From assembly GCA_965247055.1 (NCBI GenBank), contig CBDFGE010000006.1, positions 434,001 through 498,000 of the forward strand: a stretch of DNA of 64,000 nt. Direction: 5' to 3'. The notes beneath the pieces were generated by a model. That model saw only the letters and a list, made by a program, of their open reading frames with translations. It had not been told where the DNA came from and did not search any database. A program made the translations under genes and the position numbers. Shown piece after piece: positions 16,707 to 26,472 of this stretch (its first letter is position 1; each line of letters begins with the position of its first letter). Source of the stretch: CBDFGE01 sp965247055. GTDB taxonomy: Bacteria > Chloroflexota > Dehalococcoidia > Lucifugimonadales > JAGWBF01.

Positions 16707-18680
16707 GTGAGGCCGATGGTAGAGATACAGAGGCTTCTGGACGACGCCAACAGGGACTGGGATGCCCTAGTATGGGAGGGCACCTTCGAAGACTATCTTA
16801 GCATAGTCGTCGCCAACCCCGAGCTGGCCCGCCACTCCCACGCCCGGATATACGACATGCTCCAGTGGGCCGGGAAAACACTCGGGCCCGGCGGCATCCC
16901 CCGGTACGACCTGTTCGAAGGCGAGATCTTCGGGATGGACGGGCCCCTCGACCGGCTGGTCGAGTATTTCCACGCCGCCTCCAGAAGCCCTGAGGTCCGA
17001 AAGCGCATCCTCCTCCTCATCGGCCCCCCGGCCAGCGGCAAGTCGTCCATAGTAAACCTGATAAAGGCCGGGCTGGAGAGGTACACTCGGACCGCCCAGG
17101 GGGCCGTCTACGCCATCACGGGCTGCCCCATGCAGGAAGACCCCCTCCACCTCATACCAGACGAGCGACGCTCCTATATAGCGCGAGACCACGGCATAAA
17201 GACCGAGGGGGATCTTTGCCCCCGCTGCCGTTACAACCTCCGCCACGAGTACGGCGGCGATATAGGCATGGTAAGGGTGCAGCGGGTCGTTTTCAGCCAG
17301 TCGGCCGGGGTAGGTATGGGGTCCTTCGTCGCCACATCCCCCCATTCCCAGGATATATCCCGGCTGGTGGGCAGCGTGGACCTCGCGGACATCACCGAGG
17401 ACCGGGCGCACGGAGTGAGCAAGGGCGTCAGGCTGGATGGCGAGTTGCAGGCCGCCAACAGGGGCATAATGGACTTTGTCGAGATTTTCAAGTCCGACGA
17501 GCGGTTCCTGACGGTAATGCTGGGGGTGACCCAGGAGCAGGTCATCAAGCTGGGCAGCCTTGGCTCCGTCCACGCCGACGAGGTTATCGTCGCCCACAGC
17601 AACGAGGAGGAGTACAACTCCTTCATCAGCAATAAGGAGACGGCGGCCCTCCTCGACCGGCTCATCCTGGTGAGGGTGCCCTACAACCTGCGGGTATCGG
17701 AGGAGGAGAAGGTCTACTCCAAGCTGCTGGTGGCGGGCCAGTCCCGCGTCGGTCCAGACCGTCGCGGAGACCACCTGGGTATCGCTCCCCTCACCCTTCG
17801 GATGGCCGCGGTCCTGGCGGTATTGTCCCGCATGGAGGCCCCCGGACGGGCCGGCAGCTTCCCGAGGCTATCTCTCCTGGAAAGGATGAGGCTGTACGAT
17901 GACTTGGTATTACCCCCGTATTCCAGGGAGGACGTGGAGCGTCTCAAGGACGAGGGCACGAGGGAGGGTATGTTCGGCCTGTCTCCCCGGTACGTCATAA
18001 ACCGGCTGGCCGACGCCATGACCAGGGAGCGGGCCTGTCTGACGCCACCAAACGCTCTTAAAAGCCTGGGAGAGGGACTGGTCGAGCGCGCCGGCACCGC
18101 GAAAGGGGAGCGGGACACCCTGATCGCACTGGTACAGGACGCGGTAAGGGAGTACCAGCAGCTGGCCGTCCGGGAGGTGCAGCGGGCGGCTGCCGAGGAG
18201 CTGGACGAGCGGGCCGATGAGCTCTTCCGCTCCTACATGGAGAACGCCTTGCGCTACTGCGGCGGAGCGCCTTCGAGCGCATCCCAGCCGGCGCCGGTAG
18301 ACGAGCGGCTGTTACGCCGGCTTGAGGGCGCACTGAACCTCAGGGACGGCGAGCGGCCCCGCTTCCGGCGCGACGTGTGTGAAGCCTACGGATACCTTCA
18401 GCAGCGGCCGGGCGACGGGCCGGGCTTCGGTGGTATCCCGGTACTGAAGCTGGCCATCGAGAACCTGCTTCTCCCAGGACGGGACGAGGTGAAACTGACG
18501 ATAGACCCCAAGACCCAGGACCCCGACAGGCAGCGCCGCCGCGAAGCTATCTTCCAGCGCCTCATATCGGAACGCGGCTATTGCGAGGTGTGCTCCGTGG
18601 ACCTGGTGTACTTCGCCTGGAGGACCCTCCAGGGCAAAGAGGTCATTTCGGTCAAAGGCGGCAAGGTGACCTTCGACTAA
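16707..18680 (+). CDS. prkA: PrkA serine protein kinase
   Basis: A 657-residue protein of the PrkA family: an AAA+ ATPase domain (Walker A GPPASGKSS at residues 106-114) followed by the PrkA C-terminal domain. It shows the ITGCPMQEDPLHLIP, CPRCRYNLRHEYGGDI (cysteine pair) and FVEIFKSDERFLTVMLGVTQE blocks. In Bacillus subtilis the protein acts in sporulation regulation, and in enterobacteria in stress or nitrogen responses. The usual partners (YhbH/YeaH and SpoVR) are absent here. The start could be GTG 16707 or ATG 16716. It is followed after 38 bp by leuS. Confidence 0.9.
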   Translation: MRPMVEIQRLLDDANRDWDALVWEGTFEDYLSIVVANPELARHSHARIYDMLQWAGKTLGPGGIPRYDLFEGEIFGMDGPLDRLVEYFHAASRSPEVRKRILLLIGPPASGKSSIVNLIKAGLERYTRTAQGAVYAITGCPMQEDPLHLIPDERRSYIARDHGIKTEGDLCPRCRYNLRHEYGGDIGMVRVQRVVFSQSAGVGMGSFVATSPHSQDISRLVGSVDLADITEDRAHGVSKGVRLDGELQAANRGIMDFVEIFKSDERFLTVMLGVTQEQVIKLGSLGSVHADEVIVAHSNEEEYNSFISNKETAALLDRLILVRVPYNLRVSEEEKVYSKLLVAGQSRVGPDRRGDHLGIAPLTLRMAAVLAVLSRMEAPGRAGSFPRLSLLERMRLYDDLVLPPYSREDVERLKDEGTREGMFGLSPRYVINRLADAMTRERACLTPPNALKSLGEGLVERAGTAKGERDTLIALVQDAVREYQQLAVREVQRAAAEELDERADELFRSYMENALRYCGGAPSSASQPAPVDERLLRRLEGALNLRDGERPRFRRDVCEAYGYLQQRPGDGPGFGGIPVLKLAIENLLLPGRDEVKLTIDPKTQDPDRQRRREAIFQRLISERGYCEVCSVDLVYFAWRTLQGKEVISVKGGKVTFD

Positions 18681-18718
18681 GGGCCCTACTGGCCCGTCAG
18701 GTCTGGAATTGAGGTAAC

Positions 18719-21184
18719 ATGCGCCAGGTGGAAATGCGGTACAACCCCCGGGAGATCGACCGGAAGTGGCAGGATCGCTGGGCCACGGACGGGACCTACC
18801 GGGTGCGGGACGATGACCCCAGGCCCAAGTGGTACGAGCTCACCATGTACCCGTATCCCTCGGGGGACCTGCACATCGGCCACTGGTACGCCATGGCCCC
18901 CGCGGACTGCCACGCCCGCTTCCGCCGGATGCAGGGCTACAACGTGCTCCATCCCATGGGCTTCGACGCCTTCGGCCTCCCCGCTGAAAACGCCGCCATC
19001 CGGAGGGGGGTCCACCCCTTCAGCTGGACCATGGCCAACATCGAGAATATGCGCGCTCAGCTGTCCAGCATGGGGGCGATATACGACTGGGACCGGGAGA
19101 TAATCTGCTGCCTCCCCGAGTTCTACAGGTGGAACCAGTGGCTCTTCCTCAGGTTCTACGAGAAGGGCCTTGCTTACCGGGCAAAGGCCCCGGTGGTCTG
19201 GTGCCCGTCGTGCCAGACGGTGCTGGCTAATGAGCAGGCGGTGAACGGCAGGTGCGAGCGGTGCGATACACCCATAACACGACGCGACCTGGAGCAGTGG
19301 TTCCTGCGCATAACCGGCTACGCGGACCAGCTTCTGGACTTTAGCGGCTTCGAGGACTGGCCTGAGAAGATCATCACCATGCAGCGCAACTGGGTGGGCC
19401 GTAGCGAAGGCGTGGAGATCGGTTTCGATATCCCCCGAGACGGGCTGGAAGAAAGGGAGATACGCACCTTCACCACCCGCATCGACACTATCTTCGGCGT
19501 AACCTTCATGGTGCTGGCTCCCGAGCACCCCCTGGTGCAGAGGCTGACGACGCCGGAGAGGCGCGACGAAGTGGAGCGGTACGTGGACCAGGCGCGCCGC
19601 CAGATGGAGATAGAGCGGCTGGGCACCGAGAAGGAGAAGACCGGCGTCTTCCTTGGCAGCTACGTCATCAACCGGCTCAACGGGGAGCAGGTGCCCATCT
19701 TCACCGCCGACTACGCCCTCATGGGCTACGGAACGGGAGCCGTCATGGGGGTCGCTGCCCACGACCAGCGGGACTTCGAGTTCGCCCGGAGGTCCGGGCT
19801 GCCGGTGAGGGTCGTAATCGCGCCTCCCGGATGGGACGGTGGCGAGCTCGCGGAGGCGTACCTGGGAGAGGGCACCATGGTCAACTCGGGGCGGTTCGAT
19901 GGGCTGCCCAGCTCCCAGGGAATTGCCGGCATAGCCGACTACGTCGAGGCCCAAAGTTGGGGGAGCCGGGCCGTCTCCTACCGGCTGCGGGACTGGCTCA
20001 TCTCCCGCCAGCGCTACTGGGGCACGCCGATTCCCATAGTGTACTGCGGCGGGTGCGGCGCCGTGCCCGTTCCCGAGGACGATCTGCCCGTCCTCCTTCC
20101 CCCCGACGCAGAGTTCAAGCCCACTGGGGAGTCTCCCCTGGCGCTGCACGAGGGCTTCGTGAACACCACCTGCCCCAGATGCGGGAGGCCGGCAAGGCGG
20201 GAGACGGACACCATGGACACCTTCGTCGACTCCTCCTGGTACATGGAGCGGTTCACGAGTCCCAAATATAGCCAGGGGCCCTTCGACCCCGCCGCCCTCA
20301 AGGAGTGGATGCCCGTGGACCAGTACACGGGGGGGGCCGAGCACGCCGTCATGCACCTCCTCTACGCCCGTTTCTTCACCAAGGCGCTGCGGGACATGGG
20401 CCTCGTGGATTTCGGTGAGCCCTTCCTCCGCCTTTACAACCAGGGGATCATCCTGGGGGAGGACCACGAGAAGATGAGCAAGAGCCGGGGCAACGTGGTC
20501 AACCCTGATGAGTACGTCCAGAGCCTGGGCGCCGACTCCGTCCGCTGCTTTCTGATGTTCCTGGGCCCATGGGACCAGGGTGGCCCCTGGAGCACCTCGG
20601 GGATCAACGGAGCGGCCCGCTGGCTGAATCGGGTGTGGGAGCTGTGTCAGCACGATTTCTCCCAGCTGGACCGGACACCCACCGAAGAGGCCGCCGTGCG
20701 GGAAACCCTCAGGGGTCTCCACCAGACCATAAAGAAGTGCCACAACGACCTGGACAGGTTCAAGTTCAACACGGCCATCGCGGCCCTGATGGAGTTCTCC
20801 AACGTGTTGAACAGGGTGTGGAGCGAGGGTACGGTGGACTCCAGCACGTGGCGAGAGTGCACCGAAGCTCTGCTTTTGATGCTGGCTCCCATTGCACCTC
20901 ATCTTGCCGAAGAGCTGTGGGAGCGTGCCGGCCGCCCCTACAGCATCCACGACCGACCCTTCCCTGAGTGGGACGAAGCGATGGCCGCGCGGCAGGAGAT
21001 CACCCTGGTGGTGCAGGTCAACGGCCGTGTGCGGGACCGGCTCCAGGTGCCGGCGAACATCTCCGAGGAGGAGGCCCGGCGCCTGGCCCTGGGCAGCCCC
21101 AGGGTCCAGCCCCACATCGACGGGAAGCGAGTGGACAGGACAGTGTACGTCCCAGGACGCCTGGTGAACGTGGTGGTTAGCTAG
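18719..21184 (+). CDS. leuS: Leucyl-tRNA synthetase
   Basis: An 821-residue class Ia synthetase that charges tRNA-Leu. The HIGH motif is at residues 52-55 (DLHIGHWYAMA) and KMSKS at 585-589 (HEKMSKSRGN). The inserted editing domain holds the conserved TTRIDTIFGVTF segment, and the tRNA-binding C-terminal domain is complete. Two zinc-type cysteine clusters occur, CPSCQ...CERC and CGGCG...CPRCG. GAGGTAAC precedes ATG 18719. The length is normal for bacterial LeuS. Confidence 0.97.
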   Translation: MRQVEMRYNPREIDRKWQDRWATDGTYRVRDDDPRPKWYELTMYPYPSGDLHIGHWYAMAPADCHARFRRMQGYNVLHPMGFDAFGLPAENAAIRRGVHPFSWTMANIENMRAQLSSMGAIYDWDREIICCLPEFYRWNQWLFLRFYEKGLAYRAKAPVVWCPSCQTVLANEQAVNGRCERCDTPITRRDLEQWFLRITGYADQLLDFSGFEDWPEKIITMQRNWVGRSEGVEIGFDIPRDGLEEREIRTFTTRIDTIFGVTFMVLAPEHPLVQRLTTPERRDEVERYVDQARRQMEIERLGTEKEKTGVFLGSYVINRLNGEQVPIFTADYALMGYGTGAVMGVAAHDQRDFEFARRSGLPVRVVIAPPGWDGGELAEAYLGEGTMVNSGRFDGLPSSQGIAGIADYVEAQSWGSRAVSYRLRDWLISRQRYWGTPIPIVYCGGCGAVPVPEDDLPVLLPPDAEFKPTGESPLALHEGFVNTTCPRCGRPARRETDTMDTFVDSSWYMERFTSPKYSQGPFDPAALKEWMPVDQYTGGAEHAVMHLLYARFFTKALRDMGLVDFGEPFLRLYNQGIILGEDHEKMSKSRGNVVNPDEYVQSLGADSVRCFLMFLGPWDQGGPWSTSGINGAARWLNRVWELCQHDFSQLDRTPTEEAAVRETLRGLHQTIKKCHNDLDRFKFNTAIAALMEFSNVLNRVWSEGTVDSSTWRECTEALLLMLAPIAPHLAEELWERAGRPYSIHDRPFPEWDEAMAARQEITLVVQVNGRVRDRLQVPANISEEEARRLALGSPRVQPHIDGKRVDRTVYVPGRLVNVVVS

Positions 21185-21198
21185 CACGATGGCGGGGC

Positions 21199-21222
21199 GG
21201 TGTTAGGGCCGGCCCTAACACC
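21199..21222. terminator. Perfect 24-bp palindrome after leuS
   Basis: Two 12-bp arms (GGTGTTAGGGCC and its exact complement) meet with no spacer, 15 bp after the leuS stop. There is no T tract after it, so it is either a factor-assisted terminator or a protein-binding palindrome ahead of the arginine genes. Confidence 0.5.
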
Positions 21223-21300
21223 ACGGGCGGGCCTTCCGGCGGGGCCATGGCAGCAACTGCGTCCCCCCCCCAGAGATGTGTGGTGACGCCTGAGCCTTTA

Positions 21301-21309
21301 TGGTATACT
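21301..21309 (+). promoter_or_regulatory. Extended -10 promoter before argJ
   Basis: TGGTATACT matches an extended -10 (TGn plus TATACT). No strong -35 is seen. It lies about 50 bp before argJ. Confidence 0.45.
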
Positions 21310-21361
21310 CCAAGGCGATGTGCCGGGCGGCAGGTGCAATCGGTAAAGAGAGGGCGTGTCC

Positions 21362-22579
21362 ATGGCGGCGGAGATAACGTTCGTGGACGGGGGCACGGTG
21401 ACCACACCCCGGGGGTTCTCGGCGGGTGCTGCCTACGCCGGACTCAAGACGTACGCCGAGGATAAGCTGGACCTGGGCCTGCTCCTCTCCTACGAGCCCA
21501 GCTCCGTCGCAGGCATGTTCACCACCAGCGCCGTGAAGTCTCCTTCGGTGAGTCTCACCCAGGAACGGGTCGTCCGGAGGAAGGCCAGGGGCCTGGTGGT
21601 CAATAGCGGCATCGCCAACGCGTGCGTCGGGGACCAGGGCTACCAGGATGCCCTGGAGGTAACTGCCGAGGCAGCGAGGTATCTGGGCCTGAGTCCCGAG
21701 GAAGTGCTCATCGGAAGCACAGGGATTATCGGGGTAGAGCTGCCCATGGCCCTGATACGCACCGGTATCGGGAAGATAAAGCTCACAGAGGACGGGGGCC
21801 ACGACCTGGCCAGGGCCATCGTTACCACCGACACCCGGCCCAAGGAAGGAGCGGTCTCCTTCGAGGTCCAGGGCAAGGCGGTAACCATCGGGGGTATCGT
21901 CAAGGGCTCGGGGATGATTCATCCCAACATGGCCACCATGCTCTGCTTCCTTACCACCGACGGGGATGTGAACGATACGTTCCTTCACAGCACCCTCAAG
22001 TCTGTGGTGGACTCCTCCTTCAACATGCTGTCGGTGGACGGCGATACCAGCACCAACGACACGGTGCTTATCTTCGCCAACGGCGCCGCCGGTGCAGGGG
22101 CAATCGAGGAGGGCTCGGCTTCGGGGGAGCTTTTCCGGGAAGCCCTCCACCAGCTCTGCGTGTACCTGACGAAGGAGCTGGCCAGGGACGGGGAGGGGGC
22201 TACTCGGATCATCGAGGTCAGCGTTGAAGGGGCGGCCAGCCTCTCATCCGCCCGCCGAGCGGCCAGGACCGTCGTCTCCTCGAACCTGGTGAAATCGGCC
22301 GTCCACGGTGCCGACCCCAACTGGGGGCGGATCATAGCGGCCCTGGGCAGAAGCGGGGCGGAGGTGGCGGAGGACAAGATCGCCCTCTACGTCAACGACG
22401 TCTGCCTTATGGAAGATGGGCGCCCCATCCCCTTCCACAGGGACGGAGTGGTGGCCCTTATGCAGGGGCCAGAGGTCTTCGTCCGCATCAAGCTCAACCT
22501 GGGAGAAGGTCGGGCCACGGCCTGGGGCTGTAACCTGAGCGAGGAATACGTTACCTTCAACAGCGCGTACTCCACCTAA
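21362..22579 (+). CDS. argJ: Bifunctional ornithine acetyltransferase / N-acetylglutamate synthase
   Basis: A 405-residue Ntn-type enzyme of the cyclic arginine pathway. It transfers acetyl from N-acetylornithine to glutamate and, in bifunctional members, also uses acetyl-CoA. The self-cleavage site is GSGMIHPNMATML with Thr192 as the expected nucleophile of the beta chain. It also has NSGIANACVGDQG near the N-terminus and NWGRIIAALGRSG near the C-terminus. ATG 21362 has GAGGG upstream. It opens the arginine gene cluster. Whether it is mono- or bifunctional cannot be told from sequence alone. Confidence 0.95.
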   Translation: MAAEITFVDGGTVTTPRGFSAGAAYAGLKTYAEDKLDLGLLLSYEPSSVAGMFTTSAVKSPSVSLTQERVVRRKARGLVVNSGIANACVGDQGYQDALEVTAEAARYLGLSPEEVLIGSTGIIGVELPMALIRTGIGKIKLTEDGGHDLARAIVTTDTRPKEGAVSFEVQGKAVTIGGIVKGSGMIHPNMATMLCFLTTDGDVNDTFLHSTLKSVVDSSFNMLSVDGDTSTNDTVLIFANGAAGAGAIEEGSASGELFREALHQLCVYLTKELARDGEGATRIIEVSVEGAASLSSARRAARTVVSSNLVKSAVHGADPNWGRIIAALGRSGAEVAEDKIALYVNDVCLMEDGRPIPFHRDGVVALMQGPEVFVRIKLNLGEGRATAWGCNLSEEYVTFNSAYST

Positions 22580-22763
22580 CGAAGCTGTCGCGAACTCGTG
22601 GATTTAGCTCTAGTGCCAGCTTTCTCCGTTTCTCCCCGGCATCAGCCGGCGCCGTCCACACCCTGCGCGGGATGGCGGGGGAGCTAGAAAGGACATTGCA
22701 CAGACCTTCCTGCGCATATCCTCGTCTCAACGGCCGTGGGATGGCCCAACCATGGAGTCTTGA

Positions 22764-23552
22764 GTGGCAGATAGGCCCATTGTGGTAAAAATCGGCGGCA
22801 GCACTCTGGGCAGCCACGACACTACCCTGAAGGACCTGGTCGCCTTACACAGGGACGGGATGAGCATCATAGTCGTCCACGGCGGAGGCAACGTTGTCTC
22901 CCAGTGGATGGAGCGCCAGGGGGCCATCCCCCGGTTCGTGCGTGGTTTGAGGGTCACCGACGCCCAGAGCCTCGAGATCGTCACCGCGGTGCTCACGGGC
23001 CTGGTAAACAAGCAGCTGGTGGCGGCGCTTCTGGCGCTGGGCGGTAAGGCCCTGGGTCTCAGCGGGGTCGACGGCGGCCTCCTGGAGGCGCAGGTCCTCG
23101 ACAAGGATCTGGGCTATGTGGGCGATGTGACCGGCGTGAACCCCCAACCGCTGCTCCAGGCCCTGGATGGGGGATACATCCCCCTGGTGGCCCCCGTCGG
23201 GGTCCACTGCATGGACGGGTCCGCCTACGCCGGGTCCCTCCTCAACATAAATGGCGATACGGTGGCGGGGGAGCTGGCCCGTGCCATGGACGCGGAGAGG
23301 CTGATCTTTCTTACGGACGTGGAGGGTGTGATGGATGGCTCGGGCCGCGTCATTCCATGGCTTAACGTCAGAAGCGCCAGGGTGCTTCTGGCCTCGGGCG
23401 TGGTGAAGGGGGGGATGATACCCAAGGTAGAGGCGTGCCTGCGGGCGCTGGAAAAGGTGCCAGCTACCGATATCGTCGACGGCAGAAAGCCAGAGGCGCT
23501 GATGGGCTGTTTCCGGGGCGCCCGGGGGGGAACCAGGGTCCTGGCTAGATAG
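22764..23552 (+). CDS. argB: Acetylglutamate kinase
   Basis: A 262-residue amino-acid kinase that phosphorylates N-acetylglutamate. It has VVKIGGSTLG at the start, VHGGGNVVSQWME, the substrate-binding NINGDTVAGELARAM and the LTDVEGVMDGSG and GGMIPKVEACLRAL segments. The start is GTG 22764 with GGAG 6 bp upstream. It is about 180 bp after argJ, with no visible gene between them. The length suggests the short form without the N-terminal helix linked to arginine-sensitive hexamers; this is an inference. Confidence 0.94.
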   Translation: MADRPIVVKIGGSTLGSHDTTLKDLVALHRDGMSIIVVHGGGNVVSQWMERQGAIPRFVRGLRVTDAQSLEIVTAVLTGLVNKQLVAALLALGGKALGLSGVDGGLLEAQVLDKDLGYVGDVTGVNPQPLLQALDGGYIPLVAPVGVHCMDGSAYAGSLLNINGDTVAGELARAMDAERLIFLTDVEGVMDGSGRVIPWLNVRSARVLLASGVVKGGMIPKVEACLRALEKVPATDIVDGRKPEALMGCFRGARGGTRVLAR

Positions 23553-23589
23553 GGGCTGGGCACCGGTCCCTCTCTGCGGGCGGACCACC

Positions 23590-26472
23590 ATGGGCGGCGA
23601 TGGCGCCGCGGGGCCGGGTGTGCCGGCTAGTGGGCCACAAGTAGAAGATGTAGCGAGGTTCAACTTGAGAAACGATGGAGAGACGCCTCCCCAGTGGGAT
23701 GACCGGGAGGCCCGGGAAGCAAGGGCCCGCCAGCTGAGGCTCATCACCAGGGCCAGCGTTGCCATCATCGGCCTCGTACTGGCCTTCGTAACCCTGTCCG
23801 CGGCCAAGAGCATATACACCGACTGGCTGTGGTTCGACAGCCTGGGTTACGTCGGTGTCTACAAAACGGTCCTTGGTATCCGTATCTGGCTTTTCTTCGG
23901 CGGCTTCTTATTGGTCGCCGCTCTCCTCCTCGGCAACCTGTACCTGGCCTACCGGTTCGCCCGGGGGGAGTCCATCCTACCCGTGCCGCCGGATATCTTT
24001 AGGCTGGCACGCATAGGGGTCATCTCCGGCGCCCTCCTTACCGTCCTGATAATGAGCATCGTGTTCGGGGTCGTAGCCCAGGGACGCTGGGAGACGTTCC
24101 TCCTCTACTTCAATCGGGTCCCCTTCGGGGTAGAGGACCCCCAGTTCCACAAGGATATGTCCTTCCACGTGGCTGTGATGCCTATGCTCCACTTCATCCA
24201 GGGCTGGTTCATGGGTGTAGTAATCGCGATCCTTGTGGCGGTAGTGGCGTTATACTTCGCCATTTTCGCCATAAGGGGGATCAAGTTCGTCCTCACGCCC
24301 AGGATCAGGGCCCACATGGCCATTCTGGGAGCTTTCCTGATGGTCACCATAGCTGCCGCCCACTACCTGGACATTTTCGAGCTGGTCTTCTCGGGAAGGG
24401 GAGCGGCGCCGGGGGCCGGTTACACCGATGTCAACGCCAGGCTCCCCGTGCTCTGGCTTCTGGTCGCCATCGCGATGGTGTCCGCAGCGGGCTTTGTGGC
24501 GAGCCTGTACTACGGAGGCGTGAGGATGATGATCGCCTCCTTTTCTCTATGGGCCGTCCTGGCGGTCCTGGCCGGTGGCATATACCCGGTGAGCTTTCAG
24601 CGGCTCAGGGTTAATCCCAGCGAGTTCGACAGAGAGGACAAGTACGTCCAGCGGGCCATTGACGCCACCAGGGCAGCCTACAATTTAACCCTGGTCGATG
24701 AGCGGATCGTCGAAGAGTACAGTCCGAACGTAGCCCTCCAGACGATCGAAGACAACCCCGAGACCATAAAGAATATCCCTCTGTGGGACCGCAGACCCCT
24801 GCGAGACGTCTACAACCAGATCCAGGCGTTCGAGCTGTTTTATAATTTCGTGGGGGTGGACGTGGACCGGTACCGGTTCGCCGACGGCGAGTACCGCCAG
24901 GTCATGCTGGCGGCCCGTGAGCTCTCCCCCGAAGCCCTGGAACCCGAAGCCCAGAACTGGGTAAACCGGAAGCTCTCTTTTACCCACGGATACGGGATGG
25001 CCATGAGCCCGGTGACCGAGTACAACGAAGAGGGTAAGCCCTTGTTTTTCCTGAAGGACCTGCCCGCCGTGGGAAGGCTGGAGGTCGAGAAGCCGGAGAT
25101 TTACTACGGAGAGAACACCAAGAGCTTTGTGATTGTGAACACCGACACAGCGGAGTTTAACTTCCCCGACCCGGAGGGGAGCCCGGTCTATCAGAACTAC
25201 GAAGGTACGGGCGGCGTCGAGCTCGGCTCTTTTCTGAGGAGGGTCGCTTATGCCTGGCAGCTGCTGGACCTCAACCTCCTCATCAGCGGAGAGATCTCCT
25301 CCGACAGCAGAGTCCAGTACCGGCGGCAAATCCAGGAGCGGGTCGCGGAGATAGCTCCCTTCCTGCGCCTGGACAGCGATCCCTACCTGGTAGTCGGCGA
25401 TACCGGGAAGCTGTGGTGGATCCAGGACGCCTACGCCGTCACCGACCGGTACGCCTACTCCGCCCGTCTCATGGAAGACTTCAACTACATCCGGAACAGC
25501 GTCAAAGTGGTGATAGATGCCAATAACGGCACGGTAGATTTCTTCGTCATCGAGCCTGATGAGCCCCTGACCCAAATCTACAGGAGCGCTTTCCCTGACC
25601 TGTTCAAGGACTTCAGTGAGATAGACGATCTGGACCCCGCCCTCAGGGACCACATCAGGTATCCGATGGACCTCTTCTCGGCCCAGGCGGAGATATACCT
25701 GCGGTACCATATGACAAACTCCAGACAGTTCTTCGAGAAGGGGGATCTCTGGGCCCGCGCTCGAGAGGTGTTCGAGACGGCCATCAATACTCAGGACGTC
25801 GATCCCTATTATGTTATTATGAAGCTGCCCGGGGAGGAGAAGGAGGAGTTTGTCCTGCTCCTGCCCTTTACCCCCGCGAGTGAGGCTCGTCAGAACATGG
25901 TGGCATGGATGGCAGCCCGCAGCGACAACGACCGTGGCCAATACGGCCAACTCGTGACCCTGATCTTCCCCACGGGACAGGTAGATGGCCCGGAGCAGAT
26001 TGAGAACCGGATCACCAACGATGAGGACATAGGCCGGGAGCTCACGTTGCTGTGCGGGGAGGGCAAACAGTGCATCCGGGGGAACCTGCTGGCGATTCCC
26101 ATGGTGCGCGAAGGGTTGTCCGGCCCTCTCCAGTCTATCCTATATGTGGAGCCTCTCTATATTCAGGCCCAGACGCAGACGGGACGCCGCCTCCCGGAGC
26201 TCAAGAAGGTCATCGTGGCGGACGAGCATAGGGTTGTGATGGCGGATACCCTCACCGAGAGCCTGAACCTGCTGCTAGGCACCACGTCCCTGGTCGGGCC
26301 ACCCACCCGCGGGCCGGGACCGTCCGAGGGCACCCCCAGCCCAGAGCTGGAGCGGGTCCGGGTCGAGGTCGGCAGGATAGAGGATGTCGTTCAGGGGTTG
26401 AGGGAGAGCCTGACGGAACTGGAAGAGTCCCTGGCCACGATAGACCAGGCGCTGGGAGGTGAAACGGAATGA
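23590..26472 (+). CDS. UPF0182 family membrane protein
   Basis: A 960-residue protein of the UPF0182 family, which occurs in Actinobacteria, Cyanobacteria and Chloroflexota and has no established function. About seven membrane helices fill residues 45-340. The YTDWLWFDSLGYVGVYKTVL segment and the long extracytoplasmic domain (NLTLVDERIVEEYSPNVA, then IPLWDRRPL) are characteristic. The C-terminal 40 residues look like a coiled coil. It lies inside the arginine cluster and overlaps argD by 4 bp (ATGA), so translation is probably coupled. Confidence 0.9.
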   Translation: MGGDGAAGPGVPASGPQVEDVARFNLRNDGETPPQWDDREAREARARQLRLITRASVAIIGLVLAFVTLSAAKSIYTDWLWFDSLGYVGVYKTVLGIRIWLFFGGFLLVAALLLGNLYLAYRFARGESILPVPPDIFRLARIGVISGALLTVLIMSIVFGVVAQGRWETFLLYFNRVPFGVEDPQFHKDMSFHVAVMPMLHFIQGWFMGVVIAILVAVVALYFAIFAIRGIKFVLTPRIRAHMAILGAFLMVTIAAAHYLDIFELVFSGRGAAPGAGYTDVNARLPVLWLLVAIAMVSAAGFVASLYYGGVRMMIASFSLWAVLAVLAGGIYPVSFQRLRVNPSEFDREDKYVQRAIDATRAAYNLTLVDERIVEEYSPNVALQTIEDNPETIKNIPLWDRRPLRDVYNQIQAFELFYNFVGVDVDRYRFADGEYRQVMLAARELSPEALEPEAQNWVNRKLSFTHGYGMAMSPVTEYNEEGKPLFFLKDLPAVGRLEVEKPEIYYGENTKSFVIVNTDTAEFNFPDPEGSPVYQNYEGTGGVELGSFLRRVAYAWQLLDLNLLISGEISSDSRVQYRRQIQERVAEIAPFLRLDSDPYLVVGDTGKLWWIQDAYAVTDRYAYSARLMEDFNYIRNSVKVVIDANNGTVDFFVIEPDEPLTQIYRSAFPDLFKDFSEIDDLDPALRDHIRYPMDLFSAQAEIYLRYHMTNSRQFFEKGDLWARAREVFETAINTQDVDPYYVIMKLPGEEKEEFVLLLPFTPASEARQNMVAWMAARSDNDRGQYGQLVTLIFPTGQVDGPEQIENRITNDEDIGRELTLLCGEGKQCIRGNLLAIPMVREGLSGPLQSILYVEPLYIQAQTQTGRRLPELKKVIVADEHRVVMADTLTESLNLLLGTTSLVGPPTRGPGPSEGTPSPELERVRVEVGRIEDVVQGLRESLTELEESLATIDQALGGETE

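Noticed and set aside
18686..21187. 833-residue open frame antisense to leuS
   Set aside because: It mirrors LeuS codon by codon and has no family resemblance or ribosome binding site. High GC makes such long shadows common here.
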